This document shows positions 23,056-34,062 of a stretch of DNA of 37,510 nt, in pieces. Both the position numbers and the translations under genes were made by a program. Position 1 is the first letter of the stretch. Each line of letters starts with the position of its first letter. The notes below the pieces were generated by a model. That model was given only the letters and a program-made list of their open reading frames with translations, did no database searches and was not told the origin of the DNA. The DNA comes from Rozella allomycis CSF55 (lineage: Eukaryota > Rozellomycota): assembly GCA_000442015.1 (NCBI GenBank), contig KE560703.1, positions 1-37,510 on the forward strand. The letters run 5' to 3'.

Positions 23056-25159
23056 CGCCTTTTTCGCCAATTTTTGATGATAAGAATTAACCATGTTCAT
23101 GAGATTGTCAATTTCATAAGAATTGTCCATGTCATCAACACTCTCCTCAATTTCTATGTTTTATATATTTAATTCATACTTTGATTTATCTCGTATAAGC
23201 TTTCTTCCAAAGTAGCAATTTTTCGTTTTAATGATTCCAGTTGCGAAAAAGTGTCATTTTGCTGCAAGGTACTTTCTTTTTCCCTTAAAGTAGCAAGAAT
23301 GTTATCTAATTTTTGCTTAACATCCTTTCTCGTCTTCTTTAAAACCTCTCTATTTTCAATATTTCTCTACATAATTTGGCTGTCTCTTAAGGTACCTTGT
23401 TGGTTTCCTCAATTTTTCTTTTGGCATCTTCAATGTTTTCAAAAGTTTCGAGTTCCTTTTTCATCTTTTCTCCCGACTCATGCAGTTTTGCAATTTCCTG
23501 TTCTACAAGTCTCTTTTGTTCTCGTGTCTTTACAAGCTCTAAATAACGCACATCATATTCTAAATTTTCAATATCCAATTCATTCACCTCTTTGTAACTC
23601 TTCTGGTTCCATCAATTTCAATTCCTTTTTCAAAGACGTAAGATCAAATTGTTCCTGATCAAGTGCAGGATATAAGTCTTCCGTTATATTCTTATATAAT
23701 TTTAACTGCTAATTCATACTTTAATACTTTCTGTTATTCTAGAAATGTTCTTTTCTGATTCATATATTCTCAACTCCAAATTCGACTTCTTTGCATCGTA
23801 AACATTCAAAAAGCTCTGTATTTCAGAGTCACGTTTTATCAAATCCTGGATCTTTTCTCTTTTTTCTGCCGAATAGTTTTGTGAATCATCAAAATCTTGC
23901 TGTTGTTGCAAAACGTTCTTGAATTTGGTTATGCTCTCTTGAAGTTCCTGAATTTTTCTTTCCATCGTTGATATCTCTACATTATCTTCCTTAATCTAAC
24001 TTTTCATTAATGCTTAAGTGTACTTGATTCAAAAGCATTTCTTTTTCTTTGTTTGCATCGATCGATTCAACCTGGGACCGTAAAGTGCTTTGCTCTTCAT
24101 TAGAAATCGCCTGTTTTGCCAGCTCTATTTTGACAAGAATCTCAATAGCCTTTTTCTTTACCGACGAGTCTTCGAAATTCTATTAAAACCTCTATATGTT
24201 ATTACCATTGCTAGCTGTTGATATTTATTCTTTAAATCATCTGTCTGTTTTTGTAACTTTAACAATTCTTTTTCGTCGTCACCTTGCTTGTTTCTCAAAT
24301 TGTCGTATTCACTTTTTAAATCATCTCCCTTGATTTTCTTAAATCTGCCTTTATTACCAGAGTTGATATTAATTGATTGATTTTCATGTTTTCTTCTTCA
24401 ATTAACCGATTGATGTCTTTAAGCATATTCTCATTCCTGTCACAAACGCATGATTATGGCCTTACTTTTGTGACTCCACAAATGCTTCATTAACAGCACT
24501 TTGAAGAAGGTCATTTTTCACATTTAATGCTTCAGAATCTTTAACTAGATCATCAATATCCCTATCTTTTTGAATCGCTTCAAACATGGTATTATAGTCC
24601 CCGAGCTCATCTTGGAGTTTGTTAACATCCTTTGTAATATCATCGGCTCTAATCTTATGCATGAATTAATTATAATACCGTTTTTCATAATTCATGTAGT
24701 TATCTTCTTCTTTTGACATTAATTCAACATCGGCGTTCAATTTTTCAATCTCTTGAGTAATCAATGTGATTCTTTGTTTAAACTCGCCGATGAAAAAATT
24801 TTTATCTTGATATACTCGTGCATTAGATCCTCCATAGCCCGTTTTTAGACCACCTATTCCAGTGACTGGTCGATTCAAATTTCCTTGTTTGAATCTTTCG
24901 AGCAGCGATTACCTTTCATAGTCATAGGTCTATTCATTATGCTAGTTTTTGGAGGCTAATGCTAAAAATTCATATGTATTACTAATCCGTTGGCTGTTTG
25001 CACGTTTGGCCCTGCGCGAGTTGGAAGCCTTCTACCCCATGCTATTTGTTGGAAACTTCAAAAATTACATGATGGAACTGGCCTTGAAGATGTTACTGGC
25101 CTATTTTTTTGAGTCATAGGTCTGTTTGTTCCCCAAAAGTTAAAATCATATAAAACCAT
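23014..25159 (-). CDS. IFT74: Intraflagellar transport protein IFT74
   Basis: Core IFT-B1 subunit that pairs with IFT81 to carry tubulin into growing flagella. Thirteen exons (right to left): 25159-25069, 25041-24983, 24955-24913, 24883-24679, 24648-24466, 24436-24358, 24328-24206, 24179-24024, 23995-23720, 23690-23588, 23559-23396, 23366-23180, 23153-23014. They give 602 residues (human 600). The N-terminus is basic, Pro/Arg/Gly-rich with repeated NRPMT/NRPVT motifs (tubulin-binding tail of the family), then GIGGLKTGYGG, then almost continuous coiled coil. MLLNQIKEDNVEISTMERKI aligns with human LLKQIKDDNQEIASMERQL. Intron 23560-23587 starts GTGAAT, not GTA; missing it looks like a frameshift. 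The start could instead be ATG 25117. Divergent from the Vps27 gene with 141 bp between. It implies a flagellated life stage. Confidence 0.92.
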
Positions 25160-25300
25160 TACTCCATTTATGAATTAATAAACAAATAAACAAAAAACAA
25201 GTTTATATAGTGTAATATAAAGACCTTATCATTATTTATATTGTGTAATTGAGTGTCTTTTATTATTGGATGAAAATGCTCCGCCACACGTTGAATTTCA

Positions 25301-27129
25301 ATGCCCCTATTTTCTTCTAAAATTGATGAAGCTGTTGAGAAAGCGACTTCAGGATACTTGCCTACAGCAAATGAAGATATTATCATAAATTTGGATGTTT
25401 GTGACATGATTAAAAGTAAAGAAGTGGATTCGAAAAACGCAATGAGAGTGATAAAGAAGAGGCTGCTACATAAAAATCCAAATGTACAACTCTTAGCATT
25501 AAAGGTAAATGTGATTATATTTTATTCCCAGTTAACAGACTCCTGTGTAAAAAATGCAGGGCACCATTTTCTAAAGGAAATCGCATCTAAGGAATACGTT
25601 GATTCATTAGTATCACTAGTACAGATTCAAGTATATTATCTCTAATTTTTGGAAAACACAGGCTACAAACCCTCAAGTTCGATCAAAAGCTCTTGAGTAT
25701 ATCCAATATTGGGCGCTAGCTTTTCGATCCAAGAGTGACTTGAATTATATGTGGGATATGTATAATCTTTTGAAAAATGATGGTTTCAATTTTCCTCCGG
25801 CTCCAAGAGTAGATTCTTCATTCCTGGACACACAGACAGTAAATTACACCATTGATTTTGACGAAGGCTCCTGAATGGACGGATTCTGAGAATTGCACTC
25901 GATGCAGAGCTCCATTTAGTTTAACAAATAGAAAGCATCATTGCCGCAATTGCGGGCATACATACTGTCAACGATGCTCATCAAAAACCGCCCCATTGCC
26001 TCATTTTGGCGTAAACGAATATGTCAGGGTTTGTGACAGCTGCTTCAATCGAAAATGGTAATAGTCTGTGTATTTTTGAACTAGCGCTCCACCATCATCT
26101 TTTGATGCTAGTGTAGTTCAAGACAATGGTGACGCTGATTTACAAAAAGCTATTCAACTCTCTATGATGGAATACGAAGTAAGTTACAAAAACTAGGCTA
26201 TAAAAAGAATAAATTTGAAAAAAAGGCGCCTGTGTTTGAAGTAGACGAAGACCCTCTACTTAAGGCAGCTATTGAGGCGTCCTTAAAAGATCAAGAAAGA
26301 AAAATTGATATTAGACATGAGGCAAAAAAGGATTTTTCATTGGCCTACGATACTAGCAAAATTGCTTACGAGGCTACACCGGAACCAACTCCAGTACCAG
26401 ATCCCGAATATGAACTGCCTGTTCATAAAGCTCAAAACCAAGCTTTTGATGAGGTGGCGGTTTCGAATGATTTGACAACTGTTGACAGAGAAAATATTGC
26501 ATTATTTATTCAATTACTTGACAATGCCGAAAGGGCAGGAAATGTGCATACAAACCCAGCATTACAGGTATTTATTTGAAAAATAGCTAAATTAGAGTCT
26601 TTATACGAAAATGCTGTATATTCGGCAAAAACTCGAGGTTAACTTGAAGGAGGCAGAGCGCAAATACGAATACTATTACAACAACCTCGAAAAAATTAGT
26701 CATGCGACAAGGCAATATGATAGCCTGCTTGAAAGCCGTATTAGCTTCGTCAATAATATTCCTTTTAGCCAGCCCCAACATCAAACGCCCGCGCTGCAGA
26801 ATTTAGGACATCCAAATTCGTATTTAAATAATAATGGTGCCAATTTCCCAAAAAATGAATATCCAAATGGAGAACACTATGTAGGCGTCGATAACACTCA
26901 ATCAAATGCTGTCAGTCAAGTAAATCCCAATTTTCATACTCATCATATCCCTAATACTGCAAATAATATGCAGAATGCAGCTTACTCTAATGGCATTCAG
27001 TACAATCCTGGATATTCTTTTGCTCAGCATCAATCACCTTACCCTGTTGCTCCTCAAGATGCCACTATGAAAATGTCAAATACTGGCAATGAGCGTAAAT
27101 TTGAAGACAAACCCTTAATTGACTTGTGA
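25301..27129 (+). CDS. VPS27: Vps27/HGS, ESCRT-0 subunit
   Basis: Endosomal sorting protein that binds PI3P and ubiquitinated cargo and recruits clathrin and ESCRT-I. Seven exons: 25301-25504, 25532-25630, 25662-25838, 25867-26057, 26085-26178, 26208-26567, 26596-27129; introns 27-31 nt; 552 residues. VHS domain at residues 1 to about 145 ([27 protein letters not shown]). FYVE zinc finger at about 160-225 with [19 protein letters not shown] and RVCDSC. Two ubiquitin-inter­acting motifs follow: [16 protein letters not shown] and [17 protein letters not shown] short coiled coil (about 375-415) and an Asn/Pro/Tyr/Gln-rich tail end in PLIDL, a clathrin-box-like C-terminus as in yeast Vps27. Domain order and length fit the family. 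AATAAA begins one base after the stop. Confidence 0.94.
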
Positions 27130-27177
27130 AAATAAATAGTTCAAGTTCCATTTGGTAAATTTCGATTTCTAAATTAC

Positions 27178-27889
27178 ATGTTTCCAGCCATAAATTTATT
27201 GAAGCGTTATAAGGTTCGCCTCTATTAACAATTAAAATTAAGACTTCTTATCCCAAAGTGGATATTATTAATATTCCACCGAAGAAAAAGAGGTTTCCAT
27301 TAGTAGTAGTCTTATTGAAAGATTATGAACCGTTGAATAGAAAAAAGGGTAGACAAAATTTAATTTTTTAACAAAGGTGAAGTTATAATGGTCGATAGAC
27401 TTTTAATGCGACGAGAACTATATCCTCAAGGGTAAGAATCGTGTCGAATTGTAATTTAGAATAGCTGAATATGCATTACCTGAAAATATAAAGAAATATG
27501 CAATTCTTCCACCATACATGCAAACTCAAGAATACCAAGATGAAATCGCCAAACAAAGAGCCTACATAGAAAAGTTCAATTCTTTGAATGGAATAACGTT
27601 AGCATTTAAAAGATGCAGCTATTTTGACGGAGCTACGTATCTGAAAAATCCAATCACAGCTAAAGATATAAAGGACTCAATGCTTGCTTTATATGACCTA
27701 GAGGTCGATGAAAAGGACATCCGCTTCACACTAAATTTCAAAGACATTAAACGCTTCGGGTGGTACGAAGCTGTTATCGACAATGAAAGTGAATATCTGA
27801 TAAAACTGAAAATCCTCGTCAAAGTTGAAGAAATTGAACAAATAAATAGTCCAACGAAAAGTGTTGAAACAACACGAATTGCGTTATAA
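27178..27889 (+). CDS. MRPL9: Mitochondrial ribosomal protein bL9m
   Basis: Large-subunit mitoribosomal protein of the bacterial L9 family. Exons 27178-27213, 27243-27348, 27377-27431 and 27460-27889 with introns of 29, 28 and 28 nt; 208 residues. The first intron starts GTTCGC, a rare donor here, and the first exon is only 36 nt. The L9 N-domain signature is clear after splicing: VVVLLKDYEPLNRKKGEV, then LMRRELYPQGIAEYALPEN. The C-terminal half (RCSYFDGATYLKNPITAKDI) matches the diverged C-domain of mitochondrial L9 proteins. A short basic N-terminus (FPAINLLKRYK) may serve in import. The gene converges on eL28 with 33 bp between the stop codons; AATAAA lies at 27899-27904. Confidence 0.85.
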
Positions 27890-27922
27890 GTTAACCAAAA
27901 TAAAGTGTTGAATGTACTTTAT

Positions 27923-28372
27923 TTATTTACGGCGAGGGCTTGGCTTGTTAACTGGTTTTTTGTTAACTCTTGCAGTTTTTGCAAGAGCGGATGCACGAGC
28001 AACAGCGGCTTTAGTCAAATCAGCGCGGTAAAAATTGTTTGAAAGATTCTTTTTTAATGAACGGTAAACACGACGGGAACCTTTTGGAATTTCGTGTGAA
28101 ACAAACTTTCCATTCTTGCGAGACCTAGTGGTCAAAACAACTCCTCTCTTTGCACCAGGAGCGACATCAACGACCTATATCAAAAATAAAATCGAATATT
28201 ACGTCCTTGTTGGCAAGTCCTGAGTAGGTCAAACAGTGCTTGTTCATGAGATTTCCTTTCTCTGAGCTGAATTGAGTACCGTTGCGCTTAACAAGAAATG
28301 AATTTTGATTACGGATCAACAACCAAGTAAGCTCAGAAGACTAAATTTAAGAAACCACTTTGTCAATACCAT
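27923..28372 (-). CDS. RPL28: 60S ribosomal protein eL28
   Basis: Cytosolic large-subunit protein, absent from S. cerevisiae but present in most eukaryotes. Exons (right to left) 28372-28370, 28340-28203, 28174-27923; introns 29 and 28 nt; 130 residues (human 137). The first exon is only the ATG. The protein reads M-SSELTWLLIRNQNSFLVKR..., matching human SAHLQWMVVRNCSSFLIKR, and later FYRADLTKAAVARASAL against YRPDLRMAAIRRASAI. The C-terminus is Lys/Pro-rich. The stop codon lies within ATAAATAAAG, so AATAAA signals overlap it. Divergent from frataxin with 195 bp between. Confidence 0.93.
28370..28372 (-). other. ATG-only first coding exon of eL28
   Basis: ATG is followed at once by a 29-nt intron (28369-28341, GTATTGACAA...AAATTTAG). 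Splicing gives M-SSELTW, the conserved eL28 start. Confidence 0.85.
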
Positions 28373-28567
28373 ATTTTTTTGCTGCAAGGGTCATGCTACT
28401 GAAATTTCAGAAATTTTTCCGTACTCCTTTTGGCCCACATTATGAAATAATGAACATAAGTTAATTACTAAGTAATTAATATTATCGTCTAATAGCGGTG
28501 AACTCTTTACGTCATTCGCTTTGAAGATAGACTTATAAATTCTAACTACCCAAACTAAGCCTCCAGT

Positions 28568-29162
28568 ATGAATTTATCGCATCGGACACCTTTTTCGTTA
28601 GATAGAAGAACATTTTTCCGGTGTATTAGTTACATTAAAACGTAATTGATTATTTTGCCTAAAACAGAGAATTATCGAGTTCAAAGTATAACCTGCTTTC
28701 AAACCGCACGTTAGAAAACTTAAACGACCAGATGGAAGAAATTATAGATGCGAATGACAGAAATTGTGATATAGAGTATACAAATGGTGTTTTAACAATG
28801 AAACTGCGAGAAAACATGATTTTTGTACTTAATAAGCAACCTCCCAATCGCCAAATTTGGCTGTCGTCGCCAATATCGTAAATTTATCCTCTAATTGAAA
28901 TAGTGGACCAAGAAGATTTGATTTTTGTGAGTCGAACAATACTTGGTTTTACACTCGCGACAATTCGACATTGCATGAACTTTTATCAAAAGAGCTGTCT
29001 GAAATACTAGGAAAACAAATAAATATCAAGCCAATTTATTTTTGCTTGCTTTTCTTCCGAAACAGAAATGCTGATCCTCATATTCGGCTGCCCAATATAA
29101 ATTTCATCAACGTTCCATCCCTTTTGAACAAGCGAAGAACCAATGCTCTTTTCTGTATTTAA
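28568..29162 (+). CDS. FXN: Frataxin, mitochondrial
   Basis: Iron-sulfur cluster assembly factor that acts on the NFS1-ISCU complex in the mitochondrial matrix. Exons 28568-28641, 28668-28877 and 28904-29162 with two 26-nt introns. The N-terminal 35 residues are rich in Arg/Ser/Phe with few acids, a plausible presequence. The acidic first helix is LENLNDQMEEIIDANDRN; the beta-sheet core has the family hallmark NKQPPNRQIWLSSP, then SGPRRFD and the C-terminal helix TLHELLSKELSEIL. Homology ends near GKQINI (about 29022), but the frame stays open for about 46 more codons to a stop at 29160-29162, giving 180 residues. That tail lies antisense over the RUS1-family coding end. No donor site is visible that would end it sooner. 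Confidence 0.9.
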
Positions 29163-30353
29163 GACATTCGCTTTCTTGTGTGCGTTATTTATATCCATTC
29201 CTTTTATTATTAAAAAAGCATGATAAAACCCTTTCAAGAGATCATCCCTTGATGCACGGCGGTTGTACCAAAGAAAGCACTTATTGTTTTCCTTATTGTG
29301 AAAAATATAATATTTTTCTTTGTTGACGAAGTCCTTTTGGGACCAACAATCCTGTAACTGCTGAGTCTCATCATACGCTATTTTGCGCAATGGATAGTCA
29401 ACAAAAAGTTCCATTCGGCTAGACCAAAACCCAGATAAAAAATTTTCTTCCTGTGCTATCTGTTTCGGAGTAGGAAATTCGTCGTTGTTATGTATAAAAT
29501 TGAAAACAAGGTACATCCGCTGGTAATTCAATGATGGCGTTACAACGTTCTTACACGTTCTGAATACACTGTATGAAGATAAAGAGCTGAATATAATATA
29601 CGATGCAACTATGTAACTTAAATTCGTCCCGACTAGTGACGCAAGTAAAACACCCAAGGACGTTCCTATTTTCGATTTAAATGCACTTTACCAATAAGAG
29701 ATGCAGCTGTGCTTTGGGAGCCCGACTTTCCAGTGATATCCCCTAAATTGTTCTTCAAAGACATGCTGCTATGAATTTGTGCTCTAGTAGCTGATGTTGC
29801 AAGCCAGGAAATGTTTTTAGCTACATGATTTGTAATATGCCAAAATACCAACATTTGATAAGGAAGCGACGAAAAGAAAGCAAGATGGGGCTAAGGGTAG
29901 CAATACTTCAGCTAAACCAGCAAATTGCATTAAGATGGATGCCCATAATCTATGTAGTTTTGGGTTTGAATCAAACCGATTATTCATTAAACTGGCATAC
30001 ACAACACCTCCTAGCTGTCCTAAACCATCTTTAATTATCCAATTTAAAGCTGCCGCTAAGGGTATGTTTCCCTGAGATAGTCCTACAGAAAAGAGCAGCG
30101 CCTGTGTTGACAAGACTAGGTCTCAAATTTAGAGAAAAATATTACCACCAGAAACTGTACCAAATGTTATTGATAGGGCATTATAAAAAGAGTACTTGGC
30201 GTAATTATCAGTTACGGAGTGGGGATAGTCAGTTGGTAAGAATAATTTGAACATATGTCTCCAGTTGGTTAATTTGAGCGCATTTTTGTTAACTCTCATG
30301 TGTTTTTGATGTGCAATTAAGGTAGAAAATGCTCGAATACTACATGAATTCAT
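29007..30353 (-). CDS. RUSF1: RUS1/DUF647 family protein (RUSF1, C16orf58-like)
   Basis: Conserved membrane-associated protein of the root-UVB-sensitive family; its molecular role is poorly known. Exons (right to left) 30353-30146, 30115-29849, 29820-29692, 29665-29007; introns 30, 28 and 26 nt; 420 residues. Family blocks are FLPTDYPHSVTDNYAKY, NWIIKDGLGQLGGVVYAS, NRFDSNPKLHRLWA, AKNISWLATSATRAQIH and NNLGDITGKSGSQSTA. A hydrophobic segment follows (SLGVLLASLVGTNLSYIVAS). The C-terminal third keeps the family's QKGW motif, which lies inside the stretch shared with the frataxin frame (29007-29162). The first 20 residues (Ser/Arg/His, no acids) could target an organelle. Its ATG is 39 bp from the divergent ABCA ATG. 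Confidence 0.92.
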
Positions 30354-30392
30354 TTGGAATTTTCATTGTTTACAAATACAACGGGTAAATAC
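30354..30392. promoter_or_regulatory. 39-bp bidirectional start region, RUSF1 / ABCA
   Basis: Only 39 bp lie between the two divergent ATG codons (30351-30353 minus, 30393-30395 plus). Leaders or core promoters must therefore extend into the neighbouring coding sequence, unless a start is misplaced. The ABCA frame is open back to 30348 without an earlier ATG. Confidence 0.5.
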
Positions 30393-33300
30393 ATGCCGAG
30401 CAAATTGATTGACTATATTAGCACATACAAGAGGCAATTGATAGTTGTTTTAAAGAAAAACTTTAAACTTCAAGTAAATCAAACCGAGTGTAGTATTCAG
30501 ATTCGATATTGGAGAACCACGTTGACACAAATCCTATTTGCCCCATTGGGATACTTGATCTTACTTTTTATATTACAAAGAGCGGGTCATATTCGAGACT
30601 CCAGATCCATTCCTAATCCGTATTCCTATCCATTGGACGCTATACCCACATGCCAAGTAAGTTCTTGTACATGACACTTCTAGGGCTACAAAGAGAATGA
30701 ACCGTGTATAAACCTTATGTTTACTCCCAAAAACGCACAAACGCTAGCAATAATGAACAAATTGAGTGATAATAATGCGGCGAGAGGAAAAGAGCGGTTT
30801 ACTGTGGAGGATAATGATTTAAATGGTAATGCATCTTGTTATTAAATTAGAAAGTTCTCGATAAACCCACGAAAAAAATTGGTGCCGTTGCGGTGCCTGA
30901 TAGTGATTTTATTTACACTTACACTTTTAACAATCCAAATACGACAATGTTCGGCATTTCATTTGACTTCACGCAAAATTCTTTAGTTACCACAAACACT
31001 ATTTCGTACCAGGTGTGGTATAACTATTCACTGCATAATAATGGTTCTGATGTTTATTCGAGGCCTTTGCTGTCATTATTCAGAGGACTTGATGAAGCTA
31101 TACGTAATTTGAATCTTTTCATGTGATTAGTTTCGTACTATAACGATCCGAGTGGTAATGCGAATCCTGTTAAACTGGATGTGACAATTAAGGATTGGCC
31201 CTTAGTGCCTCCTAGACTTCTTTTCGACGATCTTGTTAACTCGTACGGACCTGCTTTTTTTTTCGCTGCAGCTATGATGATATTCAATAATATTCTAAAC
31301 ACAGTTGTGACTGAGAAGGAACTAGGTCTTCGATATGCCATGGAAACAATGGGGCTAAAATCTTCAGTTTATTGGCTAAGCACGTTTATTTCCTACTTTT
31401 ATCTCGTTATCATAGCCTCCTTAGTGATATGTGTCTTTGGGATCCTATTTCGATTTTCCTACTTTACAAATGCGGCCTTCTCTGTACAATGATCTATATT
31501 TTTCAAATTAGGTCATTTTTGTCCAATTTTCTTTATTTGGTACTGCTATGGTTTGCTTGGCAATGTTTATTACTGTCTTTTGTCGTAGAGCTAAAATCGC
31601 AGGTAGAACACATATTCTTTTGTTATGCAGTTCTCTTTGGCGTATTTTTGTTTATCATTGGACTTATTTTTCAAAATTTTGTTTTTAGCAATTCATTCGT
31701 TGGCTATGTTTGGTGGGACGTGTCGGTTGATCCAGCCGCATGGAAAACTCTATGCACTCTAATTCCGTTCTTTAATTTCGGGAAGATATTTTTGGACGTC
31801 GGGCTATTAACTGCAGGAAGAAAAGATGCATTAACGGAAACGTTTATTCCAGGTAAGATGTCCACATGAATCATATTTCATAGGTCCTGGTATGAAATTA
31901 TAGTCTCCAAAAGTAGGTGTTACTTGGGATACAATATATCAAAAGATGGACTCCACATATTTACCAGATTATGGAAGCGGTGCTCCTGATGTGCCAACAA
32001 TTGCCGTGTCTTTTCAGTTTTTGATTTTAAATATATTTATCTATGGAATTTTAACTTGGTATTTTGACCATGTATATCCGGATGAATATGGTCAACGGCA
32101 ACCATTCTACTTCTTTTTGTTACCTTCACATTGGGGTTATAAATCAGAAAAGAAAATCCAAAAAGATGATCCTAAATTGGTAAACATTTTCTTTATATAG
32201 AATTATCAAGAAAGATCCAAAATTCAGTGATGAAGATGAAGACGTGAGAAATGAACGTGACTTGGTCTACAAGGAAGAGAATTCAAACTCTGAAAAATTC
32301 CCATTGAGAATTGTTAACTTGATTAAAGAATACAAGAAATATCCATTCTTGAAGTCGAAAACTGACAAAATTGCTGTGAACAAGACTTGTCTGGCATTAG
32401 AACAAGGGAAACTGTAATTTACAAAGTAAATATTGAACAGGTTGGCATTTTTGGGACAAAACGGAGCTGGAAAAAGTACTACTATGAATATTTTAAGCGG
32501 TTTAACACCTCCAACGGATGGAGATGCATTCATCTATGGAAAATCATGCAAGCATGAAATGGAGAACATTAGAAAAATTCTTGGTGTTTGCCCTCAGCAC
32601 GATATTCTCTTCAATGATTTAACTGCCAAGGAACATATTCAACTTTATGGGGCAATTAAAGGTGTCTCGGATGAGGAAATAAAGAAAATAATAGAAGAGC
32701 GTTTGGAGGCCGTCAAATTAACTAAAGTTGCAGACCGCTTTAGCTCCACATATTCTGGAGGGTAATTGTTTATATAAAATTCAATAGAATGAAAAGAAGA
32801 CTGTCAATGATTATTTCAACGATTGGCGATCCAAAAGTGATTCTCATGGATGAGCCAACTACTGGTACAAAAACAATGTTGCATTAAAAAGGAATGGATC
32901 CTGTCAATAGACGCCATGTGTGGTCATTTATAGAAAAATTTAAAGAAAATCGAATTATTGTTTTGACTACTCATTCAATGGAAGAAGCCGATGTTTTGGG
33001 CGATAGAATTGCAGTAAAGCTAATTCAAGCAATTTAGCGTAGATTATGGCACACGGAAGGCTAAGGGCGATAGGGAATTCAATGAGATTAAAGTCCCGTT
33101 TTGGAGATGGATACAGAATATCGATGAACGTTCATCCATCAGATACTGAAAAAACAAAAGAACAAGTTGCTAAATACTTTCAAAAGGCAAGATTAGAAGA
33201 TGATACAGCTGGGTCTATATTGTATCAATTATCTCCAGAAGCAACTACGGTTATTCCCGACTTTGTTCAATTTTTAGAAAGTGATTTACCAGAGGCAAGT

Positions 33301-33434
33301 AAATATTCCAGCATAATATAATTATAGAACTAGTCAAAGCATGGGGTATATCACAAACGACACTCGAAGAAGTATTTCTCTCGATTATTAGAAAGGCGAA
33401 TCCACAGGGATACAACGGATATGAAGTGAAATAA
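30393..33434 (+). CDS. ABC transporter, subfamily A, half-size
   Basis: Lipid-type ABCA transporter with one membrane domain and one ATPase domain. Fourteen exons: 30393-30656, 30684-30825, 30855-31103, 31131-31483, 31512-31602, 31631-31852, 31884-31889, 31917-32179, 32211-32413, 32441-32761, 32788-32864, 32892-33013, 33043-33298, 33328-33434; 891 residues. One transmembrane helix near residue 50 ([13 protein letters not shown]), a large non-cytosolic loop, then a cluster of about six helices (residues 260-540). The nucleotide domain has Walker [11 protein letters not shown]-loop CPQHD, signature YSGGMKRRLS, Walker [13 protein letters not shown] and H-loop THSMEEAD, all intact. The C-terminus [14 protein letters not shown] is typical of ABCA. 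Half-size ABCAs occur in amoebae, plants and early fungi. AATAAA overlaps the stop. Substrate unknown. Confidence 0.93.
31884..31889 (+). other. 6-nt microexon in the ABCA gene
   Basis: GTCCTG lies between a 31-nt intron (31853-31883) and a 27-nt intron (31890-31916). Inclusion gives TFIPGPGVTWD; skipping gives TFIPGVTWD. Both keep the frame. Confidence 0.65.
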
Positions 33435-34062
33435 ATTGTAATCTCGTTATTACCACATGATTTGGTTTCTGTTTTGTTGGGATTAAAAGATATATTTGTT
33501 AGATGTTGATTATAAAAGATTTTATGATAAATAGTGCGTATATTACGAGATTCCGTCCTCATTGATGATGGGAAGAGAATCGTTCTTGCCAAAAGGATTC
33601 AGATTATGAGCACTAAAATTAATTATGCTACTTCATTAGTCACAAAAGTGGAGTGGACAAGCTCCGCAAGGTCCACAGCCACTTCAGTGGGCAAAGTCTT
33701 CATTTGACAGTGGGAGATAAGATCCACACTCCACAATATCGTTCAATGATTTTCCAATAAAGATGACCATTTTAATTTCAAGCAGTGTCTTTCAAATATA
33801 CTACTTTAGCTCAGATGTACAACCAGTAATCACCTGAAATTTGTAGAATTTGCAGAAAGCGAGAGGCAAGTAAGAAATACCAGCGCAATACCATAATATA
33901 ACTGTATCCCCAATTGGAAAATTGACCATCAGAGTCCAATTTTGGCGGCTTTTGTAAATAATTATACACTGAACAATTCTTTCAATTATAGCAAGCCAAT
34001 CCACATAAATTTCACTTTGTTGCGTAACTTCATTTATAGTTTATGTTTCTGAAAATTTCTTA
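33435..34062. other. 628-bp gap, no gene recognised
   Basis: Lies between the ABCA stop and the ACAP start. Minus-strand 34004-33801 is open from an ATG (67 residues, begins MDWLAIIERIVQ) but matches nothing I know and has no introns of the local type. Around 33600-33720 several short frames are open on both strands, including a minus-strand Cys-rich stretch (SGCGPCGACPLHFCD) just after a TGA. A small unannotated gene is possible; I cannot choose a strand or frame. Confidence 0.4.

Noticed and set aside
23588-23627. A 40-nt intron or a 1-bp frameshift in IFT74.
   Set aside because: A 28-nt intron at 23560-23587 with a GTGAAT donor restores the frame and leaves the conserved coiled-coil sequence intact.
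33600-33720. A selenocysteine-type reading (TGA followed by a Cys-rich stretch) on the minus strand.
   Set aside because: No homologous selenoprotein is recognisable, no SECIS-like element was identified, and the plus strand is equally open. Chance is more likely.
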